From assembly GCA_903893675.1 (NCBI GenBank), contig CAITNA010000085.1:1-11256 (forward strand): a stretch of DNA of 11,256 nt, in the 5' to 3' direction. Both the position numbers and the translations under genes were made by a program. Positions 1 through 7,741 of this stretch are shown piece after piece. The notes beneath the pieces were generated by a model. That model worked only from the letters and a program-made list of their open reading frames with translations, searched no databases and was not told the origin of the DNA. The stretch is from an uncultured Micrococcales bacterium. GTDB lineage: Bacteria; Actinomycetota; Actinomycetes; Actinomycetales; Microbacteriaceae. Position 1 is the stretch's first letter. Every line of letters begins with the position of its first letter.

Positions 1-29
1 CCTCCGCCTTCGTTCAGAACGCCGCTGGC

Positions 30-35
30 TAAACT
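30..35 (+). promoter_or_regulatory. Putative -10 element (TAAACT) for leaderless pheS mRNA
   Basis: TAAACT fits the actinobacterial TANNNT -10 pattern and is separated from the pheS ATG by exactly 7 nt, so transcription would begin at or next to the A of the start codon. No good -35 is visible in the 29 bases upstream, which is common for actinobacterial promoters. The same geometry recurs before argH. Inferred from sequence only. Confidence 0.5.
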
Positions 36-42
36 AGAGGCA

Positions 43-1080
43 ATGTCAGCTAATCCAATCAACGCGTCGGCCATTGCCGAAGTGGTTTCTGCCGCGCTCG
101 CTCAAATCAGCGGGGCAGCAGACCTAGCGGCTTTGAAGGCCATCCGTGGCGGGGTAGTTGGCGACCAGTCTCCAATCCACACGATGAACGCATCGCTTCG
201 CGATTTGGCACCTGAGTTCAAGGCTGAGGCAGGCGCACTGGTTGGCAAGGCCCGCGGCGAGATCAACGCCGCCTACTCTGCAGCAGAAGCAGCATTCGCC
301 GCCGCCGAAGAGCGGGCAAAGCTTGTCGCTGAGCGAGTCGACATGACCGCGATTGCCACCCGAATTGCTGCCGGAGCACGACACCCACTTTCGCTATTGC
401 AAGACCACATCTCTGACATCTTCATCGGCATGGGCTGGGAGATCGCAGAAGGCCCAGAGCTCGAGCACGAGTGGTTCAACTTCGACGCACTGAACTTCGA
501 TGCAGACCATCCTGCGCGCGCTATGCAAGACACCTTCTTCGTCGACCCAGTCGAGTCTCACCTGGTGCTTCGCACTCACACCTCACCGGTTCAGGTTCGC
601 TCGCTTCTCGAGCGCGACCTGCCTGTCTACGTTCTTTGCCCAGGTCGCGTGTTCCGCACCGACGAACTCGATGCAACTCACACCCCGGTTTTCCACCAGG
701 TTGAAGGTCTCGCAATCGACAAGGGTCTCACCATGGCAGATCTTCGCGGCACGCTAGAGCACTTTGCTCGCAGCATGTTCGGCCCTGAGGCCCAGATCCG
801 CCTTCGCCCTTCGTTCTTCCCGTTCACCGAACCATCTGCCGAACTCGACGTCTGGCACCCGGGTGCAAAGGGTGGCGCTCGCTGGGTCGAGTGGGGTGGC
901 TGCGGCATGGTCAACCCGAACGTGCTTCGCGCCGCTGGCATCGACCCTGAGCAATACCAAGGTTTCGCATTCGGCATGGGCATCGAGCGCACGCTGATGT
1001 TCCGCAACGATGTCAAAGACATGCACGACATGGTCGAGGCAGACGTTCGCTTCTCGCAGCAGTTTGGAGTGAACCTCTAA
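43..1080 (+). CDS. pheS: Phenylalanine--tRNA ligase alpha subunit
   Basis: Catalytic subunit of the cytoplasmic alpha2beta2 enzyme that charges tRNA-Phe with phenylalanine, using ATP. The 345 aa are a normal length. Residues 1-100 form the Ala/Glu-rich N-terminal region expected to be a tRNA-binding coiled coil. The class II catalytic core follows: the HPL segment at 114, motif 2 around FRTDE (205-209) with FHQVEG (217-222), the RPSFFPFTEPSAE stretch (255-267), and motif 3 GMGIERTLMF (311-320). Ala309 in FAFGMG aligns with the residue that sets phenylalanine pocket size (E. coli Ala294). The start is the first ATG; an AGAGG lies only 2 nt before it, too close for a normal Shine-Dalgarno, while TAAACT sits 7 nt upstream, which suggests a leaderless start. 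The stop overlaps pheT by one base (TAATG). Identification is secure; the start is likely. Confidence 0.98.
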   Translation: MSANPINASAIAEVVSAALAQISGAADLAALKAIRGGVVGDQSPIHTMNASLRDLAPEFKAEAGALVGKARGEINAAYSAAEAAFAAAEERAKLVAERVDMTAIATRIAAGARHPLSLLQDHISDIFIGMGWEIAEGPELEHEWFNFDALNFDADHPARAMQDTFFVDPVESHLVLRTHTSPVQVRSLLERDLPVYVLCPGRVFRTDELDATHTPVFHQVEGLAIDKGLTMADLRGTLEHFARSMFGPEAQIRLRPSFFPFTEPSAELDVWHPGAKGGARWVEWGGCGMVNPNVLRAAGIDPEQYQGFAFGMGIERTLMFRNDVKDMHDMVEADVRFSQQFGVNL

Positions 1081-3581
1081 TGCGCGTTCCACTGAGTTGG
1101 CTTTCTGAATACGTAGACCTACCTGGCGATGCAACGCCAGAGTCGGTCATGGCCGAGCTGGTCAAGGTTGGCCTCGAAGAAGAGGGCAGCTACCGCTTCG
1201 AAGTCACCGGCCCACTCGTCGTCGGCCAGGTGCTCGAATTCACCCCAGAGCCTCAGTCGAACGGCAAAACCATCAACTGGTGCCAGGTTCGCGTGGCCCC
1301 AGAAGGCAGCACTGCCGCCGATGGCGGGGCAGATGTGCGCGGAATCGTCTGTGGTGCAAGCAACTTCCAGGTTGGCGACAAGGTTGTTGTTTGTCTACCT
1401 GGCTCGGTTCTGCCTGGCGACTTCCGCATCGCGGCTCGCTCTACCTACGGCCACACCTCAGACGGCATGATGGCCTCAGCCCGCGAACTCGGATTAGGTG
1501 ACGACCATTCAGGAATCATCCGTCTCGGTGAGCTAGGTCTCGACCCTAAGGTCGGCGTTGACGCAATCGAACTGCTTCACCTCGACGACTCTGCCGCCGA
1601 TGTAAACGTCACTCCAGATCGCGGCTACTGCTTCTCGATTCGCGGCATCGCTCGCGAATACGCACACGCCACCGGCGGCGAGTTCCGCGACCCGAAGGGC
1701 AACGCTCACCTCGAGCACAGCCACGGTTTCGAACTGGCCCTAGATGACCAGGCTCCGATTCGCGAACGCGCGGGAATGCAGCGCATGGTTCTTCGCTCGG
1801 TGATGAACATCGATGCATCACGTCCGACTCCGCAGTGGATGGTCACCCGCCTCAAGCTCGCTGGCATGCGTTCGATCTCGCTAGCTGTCGACATCACCAA
1901 CTACGTCATGCTCGAGCTCGGTCAGCCGATTCACGCATACGACCTCGACAAGCTTCAAGGTGGCATCACGGTTCGTCGTGCTCACGCCGGAGAGACCCTG
2001 AAGACTCTCGACGGCCAGGTCCGCAAGCTCGACACCCAAGACTTGGTCATCGCAGACGCAAGCGGTGCCATTGGTCTTGCCGGTGTTATGGGTGGCGAGA
2101 GCACCGAAGTTTCTGCAACAACTAAGAACGTTTTGATTGAGTCGGCAACGTTCGACCCAATCTCGATTGCACGAACCGCACGTCGACACAAACTTCCGTC
2201 AGAGGCATCCAAGCGATTCGAGCGCGGAGTCGACCCAATGATGGCCGACAACGCTGCGGCTCGAGTCGTTCAGTTGCTCGAGGTCCATGCCGGTGGTGAG
2301 GCTGGTTCACTCGGTGCCGAATACAAGCAGCTAGACCCAATCCACCCGGTCTTCCTTCCTGCTGGTTATGTCGCCTCGCTCGTCGGCTTCGACTTTGGCG
2401 CCGCCGAAGAGTCGCGTGTGCTTCGCGAAATCGGTTGCGTGGTTGCCGAGATCGAAGGTGGCCTCGAGGTGCTTCGTCCAAGCTGGCGCCCAGACCTCAC
2501 CGACAAGTCAGATCTCGCAGAAGAGGTAGCCCGCATCGGTGGCTACGAAAAGATTCCAGTTCGCTTACCGGTTGCACCTCCTGGTCGCGGTCTCACCGCA
2601 AACCAGAAGCGTCGTCGTCAGGTTCTTTCTGCGCTGGTCGGCACCGGCCACACCGAAGTATTGAACTACCCATTCCTTAGCTCGGGGCAGAACGCCTGGT
2701 TCACCGACGGCCCTGCAGTGAAGCTTGCCAACGCGTTGCAGTCTGAGTTCGGCGAGATGCGCCTGAGTCTGCTGCCGGGGCTGATGGATGCAGCCAAGCG
2801 CAACATTTCTCGCGGGCTTACCGACCTGGCGCTTTTCGAAGAGGGCTCAGTCTTCCTTCCTCGCGCCGAGGTCAAGGCAACCAGCCTTCTTCCGGTTGGC
2901 AACGCTCGTCCGTCTGCTGGCGAACTTGCAGAACTGAATTCGGTGATTCCCGCACAGCCAAAGCACGTCGCTGTCTTGCTTACCGGCAACCGCGTAGCCG
3001 ATCAGGTCGGTCAGAAGGCAATTGCCGCTTCATACCAGGATGCACTTGCAGCAGTAACTGCGATTGTGCGAGCCGTTGGTACAGAGGCCGTCTTTGTTCA
3101 GGGCGAAGGCGCTGGGTTCCACCCGGGTCGCTTCGCAGAGGTGTTCGTTTCAGACACTCGCGTCGGCGTAGTTGGCGAGCTCGACCCAGCGCTGACCGCA
3201 GCCAGCGATCTTCCTCGCAGAGTCGCGGCCGCCGAGATCAACCTGACCGCACTTTACGAAGTTGCGCCGAAGGTAATCCAGGCAGCAGCGGTTGGAATCA
3301 TGCCTGCCGCAACACAGGATCTTTCGCTTGTCGTTGATGTGAACATCCCAGCAGGCGAAGTTTTGCAAACTATCAAGCATGCTGCCGGTGAGCTTCTCGA
3401 GCACATCGAACTGACAGACGACTACCGCGGTGCAAACCTCGACGAAAACACAAAGTCACTCACCTTTGCTCTGCGCTTCCGCGCCGAAGATCGCACTCTG
3501 ACCCAGGCCGAAGCAACCGAGGCTCGCGACAAGGCCGTCGCAGTCGCGGCAGAAAAGTTCAACGCGCAGCTGCGCGCCTAG
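1080..3581 (+). CDS. pheT: Phenylalanine--tRNA ligase beta subunit
   Basis: Large non-catalytic subunit of phenylalanyl-tRNA synthetase; it binds tRNA-Phe and edits mischarged tyrosine. The 833 aa are full length. Domains in order, with approximate limits: N-terminal helix-strand module (1-38, beginning MRVPLSWLSEYV); EMAP/OB-fold tRNA-binding domain (about 39-155, with GIVCGASNFQVGDKVV and the TSDGMM segment); B3/B4 editing domain (about 210-400, with DITNYVMLELGQPIHAYD and the SEASKRFERGVD segment); B5 DNA-binding-like domain (about 420-490, with LRPSWRPDLT and DLAEEVARIGGY); class II-like core (about 500-720); C-terminal FDX-ACB anticodon-binding domain (about 740-833, with a DLSLVVD strand). 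A GGAG 10 nt before the ATG, inside the end of pheS, can serve as ribosome binding site, and the TAATG overlap suggests translational coupling that would balance subunit production. argC follows after 7 nt. Confidence 0.98.
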   Translation: MRVPLSWLSEYVDLPGDATPESVMAELVKVGLEEEGSYRFEVTGPLVVGQVLEFTPEPQSNGKTINWCQVRVAPEGSTAADGGADVRGIVCGASNFQVGDKVVVCLPGSVLPGDFRIAARSTYGHTSDGMMASARELGLGDDHSGIIRLGELGLDPKVGVDAIELLHLDDSAADVNVTPDRGYCFSIRGIAREYAHATGGEFRDPKGNAHLEHSHGFELALDDQAPIRERAGMQRMVLRSVMNIDASRPTPQWMVTRLKLAGMRSISLAVDITNYVMLELGQPIHAYDLDKLQGGITVRRAHAGETLKTLDGQVRKLDTQDLVIADASGAIGLAGVMGGESTEVSATTKNVLIESATFDPISIARTARRHKLPSEASKRFERGVDPMMADNAAARVVQLLEVHAGGEAGSLGAEYKQLDPIHPVFLPAGYVASLVGFDFGAAEESRVLREIGCVVAEIEGGLEVLRPSWRPDLTDKSDLAEEVARIGGYEKIPVRLPVAPPGRGLTANQKRRRQVLSALVGTGHTEVLNYPFLSSGQNAWFTDGPAVKLANALQSEFGEMRLSLLPGLMDAAKRNISRGLTDLALFEEGSVFLPRAEVKATSLLPVGNARPSAGELAELNSVIPAQPKHVAVLLTGNRVADQVGQKAIAASYQDALAAVTAIVRAVGTEAVFVQGEGAGFHPGRFAEVFVSDTRVGVVGELDPALTAASDLPRRVAAAEINLTALYEVAPKVIQAAAVGIMPAATQDLSLVVDVNIPAGEVLQTIKHAAGELLEHIELTDDYRGANLDENTKSLTFALRFRAEDRTLTQAEATEARDKAVAVAAEKFNAQLRA

Positions 3582-3588
3582 GGCAGCA

Positions 3589-4635
3589 ATGGCCTACTCG
3601 GTAGCAGTTGCGGGAGCCAGCGGAAACGCCGGCGGCGAACTCCTGCGCCTAATTGCCAAGCACCCACAACTTGAACTCAAGACCGTTACCGCTAGCAGCA
3701 TGGTGGGGCAGAAGGTCTCAGACGTTCACTCGGCCGCGGTCGAATTTTCAGACATGGTTTTCGAGGCAACCGAGGCCAGCATTCTGGCCGAGCACGACGT
3801 CGTTTTCTTGGCTCTGCCGCACGCAATGTCTGCCGCACTGGCCAAGCAGCTGCCAGAGAACATCCTCGTGATCGACTGTGCCGCTGATTTCCGCCTGGAA
3901 AGCGAAGCCGACTGGGTCAAGTTCTACGGCGGCCAGCACGCAGGCACCTGGACATACGGAATGCCAGAGCTGCTCATCGAGCACGGAGCAGCCAAGCAGC
4001 GTGCAGCACTGCAGTCCACCAAGCGCATCGCGGTGCCTGGCTGCAACGTCACGGCAATCACTCTTGGTTTGGCTCCAGCTCTCGCGGCAAACCTCATCGA
4101 AGCCGATGACATCGTCAGCATCTTGACCGTTGGCACCTCGGGTGCTGGTCGCGGCGCTACCGAGAAGCTCTACGAACTAGAGCCGACCGGTTCGGCAAAC
4201 GCATACCAGGTTGGTGGAATTCACCGCCACACGCCAGAAATCGAACAGAACCTCGCGAAGTCTGCGGGTCGTTCAATTCAGATCTCTTTCACACCGGTAT
4301 TAGCATCCCTCGATCGCGGAATCCTTTCCGTGAACACCGCAAAGCTAAAACCAGGTACCACTCTCGAAAAGTTGCGCGCCGCCTTCGCCGCCGCATACGA
4401 CGAAGAGTTCTTCATCGAGGTTCTCGAAGGCGGCAAGTTTCCGAGCACTGCCGACACCATCGGTGTCAACAAAGCAATCATCGGATTAGCAATCGACGAA
4501 CAGGCGAACCGCCTTGTCTCGATTTGCGCCATCGATAATTTGGTAAAGGGCACTGCAGGCGCTGCAATCCAGTCGATGAACATCGCTCTTGGAATCAATG
4601 AGCAAACCGGCTTGACCGAGATCGGAATTCGATAA
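3589..4635 (+). CDS. argC: N-acetyl-gamma-glutamyl-phosphate reductase
   Basis: Third step of arginine synthesis: NADPH-dependent reduction of N-acetylglutamyl phosphate to N-acetylglutamate semialdehyde. The 348 aa are typical of the long ArgC type. The N-terminal Rossmann fold opens with the dinucleotide loop GASGNAG (9-15). The catalytic cysteine is Cys152 in VPGCNVTA; many family members have GCY at this place, so Asn153 is a variation. The second active-site element, HRHTPEIEQ (212-220), supplies the catalytic histidine. The TSGAGRGA loop (183-190) is also characteristic. The start lies 7 nt after the pheT stop, with AGGG 5 nt before the ATG, so argC is probably read through from pheST. 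Its stop overlaps argJ (TAATG). No ArgR-like operator is visible in the short gap. Confidence 0.97.
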   Translation: MAYSVAVAGASGNAGGELLRLIAKHPQLELKTVTASSMVGQKVSDVHSAAVEFSDMVFEATEASILAEHDVVFLALPHAMSAALAKQLPENILVIDCAADFRLESEADWVKFYGGQHAGTWTYGMPELLIEHGAAKQRAALQSTKRIAVPGCNVTAITLGLAPALAANLIEADDIVSILTVGTSGAGRGATEKLYELEPTGSANAYQVGGIHRHTPEIEQNLAKSAGRSIQISFTPVLASLDRGILSVNTAKLKPGTTLEKLRAAFAAAYDEEFFIEVLEGGKFPSTADTIGVNKAIIGLAIDEQANRLVSICAIDNLVKGTAGAAIQSMNIALGINEQTGLTEIGIR

Positions 4636-5786
4636 TGTCTGTAACTTTCGCAACCGGTTTCAAGGCAGCGGGCGTTGCTGCTGGGCTAAAGAAGTCTGGC
4701 AATCGCGACCTCGCGCTGGTGCAAAATCTTGGCCCACTAAATTCGGTCGCCGCGGTATTCACTTCTAACCGTTGCCAGGCCAACCCGATTCTGTGGAGCA
4801 AGCAGGCAATTGGCGACGGTGAAATCTCTGCCATCGTTTTGAACTCTGGCGGGGCAAACTGCTACACCGGGTCAGAAGGATTCCAGACCACGCACGCAAC
4901 GGCAGAAGCGGTGGCCGAACACCTGCAGATTTCAGCTGGCGATGTTTTGGTTTGTTCAACCGGGCTCATCGGCGATCAGCTCGATCGCACCAAGGTTCTC
5001 GCAGGCGTGGCCGCCGCAGCTGCCGAGCTAACCGAAGAGGCCGGGCAACTCGCCGCTGAGGCAATCATGACCACCGACTCGGTGTCAAAGACCGCAGAAT
5101 TCGAAGGCCAAGGATGGCGCATCGGCGGCATGGCAAAAGGCGCTGGCATGTTGGCCCCTGGGCTCGCAACCATGCTGGTCGTCATCACTACCGACGCCAT
5201 CGCAACCTCCGCAGACCTCGACACAGCCTTGCGTGCAGCAACGCGCGTTACCTTCGACCGCCTCGACTCAGACGGTTGCATGTCAACCAACGACCAGGTC
5301 ACTCTGATGGCATCAGGTGCATCGGGCGTCGCCCCTTCTCCGCAGCAGCTCGCCGACGGAGTCCTTGAGGTTTGTCGCAAGCTCGCCGCACAACTGCTTC
5401 GCGACGCCGAAGGGTCAAGCCATGACATCGCCATCCGAGTCTTTGGTGCAGCCAGCGAAGACGATGCAGTCAAGGTTGGCCGCAGCGTCGCGCGCAACAA
5501 TCTTTTCAAGGCCGCCATCTACGGCAACGACCCAAACTGGGGTCGAATCCTTGCTGCAGTTGGCGTGACTGACGCCGAGTTCGACCCATACAACATCGAC
5601 GTAACCATCAACGGAGTCTCCGTCTCGCGCAAGGGCATGCCAGACCAGTCACGCGACCTAGTTGATCTAACTCCGCGCGAAGTTGCAATCGGCATCAACC
5701 TGAACGCTGGCGCGCATGAAGCAACGGTCTTCACCAATGACTTGACCCACGAATACGTCGAAGAGAACAGCGCATACTCGAGCTAA
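4635..5786 (+). CDS. argJ: Bifunctional ornithine acetyltransferase / N-acetylglutamate synthase
   Basis: Transfers the acetyl group from N-acetylornithine to glutamate, giving ornithine and N-acetylglutamate (steps 5 and 1), so the acetyl group is recycled. The 383 aa are a normal length. ArgJ proteins cleave themselves before a threonine that becomes the N-terminal nucleophile; the site is visible as LATML, with cleavage expected between Ala178 and Thr179 in KGAGMLAPGLATML. The oxyanion-hole segment STGLIG is at 108-113, GNDPNWGR at 298-305 and the conserved tail ENSAYSS at 377-383. Whether it also takes acetyl-CoA (bifunctional) cannot be told from sequence, but argC, argJ and argB together fit the cyclic pathway. 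It is coupled by TAATG overlaps to argC before it and argB after it. Confidence 0.97.
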   Translation: MSVTFATGFKAAGVAAGLKKSGNRDLALVQNLGPLNSVAAVFTSNRCQANPILWSKQAIGDGEISAIVLNSGGANCYTGSEGFQTTHATAEAVAEHLQISAGDVLVCSTGLIGDQLDRTKVLAGVAAAAAELTEEAGQLAAEAIMTTDSVSKTAEFEGQGWRIGGMAKGAGMLAPGLATMLVVITTDAIATSADLDTALRAATRVTFDRLDSDGCMSTNDQVTLMASGASGVAPSPQQLADGVLEVCRKLAAQLLRDAEGSSHDIAIRVFGAASEDDAVKVGRSVARNNLFKAAIYGNDPNWGRILAAVGVTDAEFDPYNIDVTINGVSVSRKGMPDQSRDLVDLTPREVAIGINLNAGAHEATVFTNDLTHEYVEENSAYSS

Positions 5787-6676
5787 TGATTTCCGCAGCC
5801 GATTCAAACAACGACCTTGCTCGCATCAAGGCAGAGACTCTAATTGAGTCGCTGCCTTGGTTGCAGCGCTTTCACCAGAAAGTAGTAGTGGTCAAGTTCG
5901 GCGGCAACGCAATGGTCGACGAAGAGTTGCAGCGCGCATTCTGCGAAGACATGGCTTACCTGCGCTGGGTTGGCATCAAGCCGGTTGTCGTTCACGGCGG
6001 TGGCCCGCAAATCTCTGCTCGACTCAACGAACTCGGCATCGAGTCCGAGTTCCGCGGCGGTTTCCGCGTCACCACCGAAGAAACCATCGGGGTAGTGCGC
6101 GATGTGCTGCGCAACAACATTTCCACTTCACTCGCAGAAATGATTGAAACCGCAGGCGCTCAGGCAACTGTGCTCAACGGCGAAGACAGCAACCTGTTCC
6201 GCGCCGAGGTCGTCAAACTTGAAACCTCGGATGGTCCTGTCGACATCGGTCTCGTCGGTGAGGTTCGCCAGGTGAACCCGCGCGTCGTCTTTGAGGCTCT
6301 CGAGGCGGGCCGCATCCCAGTAATCAGCACGGTTGCACCCGATGCCGACGGTCAACTTCTAAACGTGAACGCCGACCTCGCCGCCGCATCCTTGGCCGTG
6401 GCTCTTGGTGCCGAGAAACTTATGGTGCTCACCGATGTTCCTGGTCTCTACTCGGATTGGCCGAACCGCGACTCTCTGGTTTCCGAGATCACCTCCGCAG
6501 AACTCGAAGCCCTGCTACCAAAGCTCGAGTCCGGCATGATTCCTAAAATGCAGGCCTGCCTTCAGGCGGTCAGCGGGGGAGTTCCACAGGCTCACGTCAT
6601 CGACGGACGCACCCCGCACAGCATCCTTCTCGAGATTTTCACACTTTCGGGCTTCGGCACGATGGTGCTACGCTGA
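5786..6676 (+). CDS. argB: Acetylglutamate kinase
   Basis: Phosphorylates N-acetylglutamate with ATP (step 2), usually the arginine-controlled point of the cyclic pathway. The 296 aa show the amino acid kinase fold: VVVKFGGNAM (34-43, phosphate-binding Lys37), HGGGPQI (70-76, substrate loop), NVNAD (193-197), TDVPGLYSD (216-224) and SGMIPKM (249-255, Lys254). About 30 residues precede the first strand and look like the N-terminal helix of hexameric, arginine-inhibited kinases, so feedback inhibition is likely; this is inferred from family knowledge. The C-terminal segment reads EIFTLSGFGTMV, where many homologues have TD-x-G-x-GT, in the region that binds arginine. The start is fixed by the TAATG overlap with argJ. 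A strong intrinsic terminator follows 5 nt after the stop, and argD, often next in actinobacteria, is absent. Confidence 0.97.
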   Translation: MISAADSNNDLARIKAETLIESLPWLQRFHQKVVVVKFGGNAMVDEELQRAFCEDMAYLRWVGIKPVVVHGGGPQISARLNELGIESEFRGGFRVTTEETIGVVRDVLRNNISTSLAEMIETAGAQATVLNGEDSNLFRAEVVKLETSDGPVDIGLVGEVRQVNPRVVFEALEAGRIPVISTVAPDADGQLLNVNADLAAASLAVALGAEKLMVLTDVPGLYSDWPNRDSLVSEITSAELEALLPKLESGMIPKMQACLQAVSGGVPQAHVIDGRTPHSILLEIFTLSGFGTMVLR

Positions 6677-6681
6677 GATTT

Positions 6682-6713
6682 CTCGCTGGCCACACCGGCG
6701 AGTTTTTTGTTTT
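6682..6713 (+). terminator. Rho-independent terminator after argB
   Basis: Arms CTCGCTGG (6682-6689) and CCGGCGAG (6695-6702) form an 8-bp stem with one G-U pair and a 5-nt CCACA loop, followed directly by six T, then G and four more T. This is a textbook intrinsic terminator. It would end the pheST-argCJB transcript, or act as a partial terminator or attenuator before argF, which starts 15 nt after the T tract. Confidence 0.9.
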
Positions 6714-6715
6714 CG

Positions 6716-6721
6716 AGAGGA
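6716..6721 (+). promoter_or_regulatory. argF ribosome binding site (AGAGGA)
   Basis: AGAGGA lies 6 nt before the ATG at 6728 and is the clearest Shine-Dalgarno in the window. It decides the argF start: an in-frame TTG at 6707 lies inside the terminator T tract and has no such site. Confidence 0.75.
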
Positions 6722-6727
6722 ACGCAA

Positions 6728-7654
6728 ATGGTTCGCCACTTTTTGAAAGACGATGACATCACTCCTGCAGAGCAGGCAACCATCATCCGTCGAGCAATCG
6801 AGCTCAAGAAGGCCCCATACTCGCAGCGTCCGTTCGAGGGGCCACAGACCGTCGCTCTGATTTTCGACAAGACCTCAACTCGCACCCGTGTTTCATTCGC
6901 AGTCGGTGTCGCCGACTTGGGTGGAGTTCCACTGATCATCGACGCTCAGTCCAGTCAGATGGGCGGCAAAGAGTCCGTTGCTGACACCGCACGAGTGCTC
7001 GAGCGCCAGGTAGCGGCCATTGTCTGGCGAACCTACGCCCAGGCCGGCCTCGAAGAGATGGCTGCCAACTCGTCGGTTCCCGTAATCAACTCGCTGAGCG
7101 ACGACTGGCACCCTTGCCAGCTTCTTGCCGATCTGATGACCATCCAAGAGCACAAGGGCACATTGGCTGGCCTCAAGCTGGCATATATCGGCGACGCCGC
7201 CAACAACATGGCCAACAGCTACCTGGTTGCGTGCGCCATGGCCGGAATGACCGTCAGCGTCGCGGCTCCTGCCGAGTACCTGCCTGCCCACGCGGTCGTT
7301 GCCCGCGCCGAGCACATTGCCTCTGAGACTGGCGGGTCGGTCGAGGTCCACGGAGACCCAGTATCGGCCGTTCTAAATGCCGATGTTGTGGTCACTGACA
7401 CCTGGATCTCAATGGGCCAAGAAGACGAGAAGGCCAAGCGCATCGCGGACTTCACCGGCTTTGGCGTCACCGCCGAACTCATGGCCAATGCCAAGCCAGA
7501 CGCCATCTTCATGCACTGCCTGCCGGCCTACCGCGGCTATGAGGTCGACGCTGAGGTCATCGACGGCCCGCAGTCTGTCATCTGGGATGAAGCCGAGAAC
7601 CGACTGCACGCCCAAAAGGCCCTGCTTACCTTCCTGGCAGAGCACACCAAGTAG
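6728..7654 (+). CDS. argF: Ornithine carbamoyltransferase
   Basis: Joins carbamoyl phosphate to ornithine to give citrulline (step 6); expected to be a cytoplasmic homotrimer. The 308 aa are a typical anabolic length. Carbamoyl-phosphate binding is shown by STRTR (50-54) and HPCQ (128-131). The ornithine side shows NSLSD (121-125), the SMGQE loop (228-232) and HCLPA (263-267), whose Cys264 is the conserved active-site cysteine. I chose the ATG at 6728 because of the Shine-Dalgarno upstream; it gives the usual MVRHFL start. The gene is isolated by a terminator before it and an 87-nt gap after it. No separate promoter is obvious, so it depends on read-through or on a promoter inside argB. No ARG-box-like palindrome was seen near it. 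Confidence 0.97.
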   Translation: MVRHFLKDDDITPAEQATIIRRAIELKKAPYSQRPFEGPQTVALIFDKTSTRTRVSFAVGVADLGGVPLIIDAQSSQMGGKESVADTARVLERQVAAIVWRTYAQAGLEEMAANSSVPVINSLSDDWHPCQLLADLMTIQEHKGTLAGLKLAYIGDAANNMANSYLVACAMAGMTVSVAAPAEYLPAHAVVARAEHIASETGGSVEVHGDPVSAVLNADVVVTDTWISMGQEDEKAKRIADFTGFGVTAELMANAKPDAIFMHCLPAYRGYEVDAEVIDGPQSVIWDEAENRLHAQKALLTFLAEHTK

Positions 7655-7660
7655 CCGCGG

Positions 7661-7723
7661 GCAGCAGCGCCTGCGCCAGCGCCACAATCCCGCGACCCCA
7701 GCAACGGCGGTTCAAAGCCGCCG
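7661..7723 (+). other. Structured GC-rich argF-argH gap (two stem-loops)
   Basis: Two short stem-loops lie in the 87-nt gap. The first pairs GCAG (7661-7664) with CTGC (7671-7674). The second pairs CGGCGG (7705-7710) with CCGCCG (7718-7723) around a 7-nt TTCAAAG loop. Neither has a T tract, so a standard terminator is not supported. The second lies just before the putative argH -10 element. In many actinobacteria argR and argG sit between argF and argH; here there is no coding sequence. Confidence 0.5.
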
Positions 7724-7728
7724 AAGAA

Positions 7729-7734
7729 TAGAAT
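7729..7734 (+). promoter_or_regulatory. Putative -10 element (TAGAAT) for leaderless argH mRNA
   Basis: TAGAAT is a good TANNNT hexamer, and exactly 7 nt separate it from the argH ATG, placing the transcript start at the start codon. The only Shine-Dalgarno-like bases (AGG) touch the ATG and could not work as one. The -35 region is not consensus-like and overlaps a hairpin. It would give argH-tyrS its own promoter. Confidence 0.55.
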
Positions 7735-7741
7735 TGCCAGG

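Noticed and set aside
4976..5518. 180-codon open frame on the minus strand inside argJ
   Set aside because: It lies wholly within a conserved gene, is a Ser/Ala/Arg-rich antisense shadow, and has no support as a protein.
6707..6727. Upstream TTG start for argF adding seven residues
   Set aside because: It lies in the terminator T tract, and the ATG at 6728 has a good Shine-Dalgarno and the family-typical N-terminus.
6893..7351. 152-codon open frame on the minus strand inside argF
   Set aside because: Antisense shadow of a conserved gene; no family resemblance.
7655..7741. Small gene or argR/argG remnant in the argF-argH gap
   Set aside because: No open frame with start, binding site and recognisable residues; too short to judge as a remnant.
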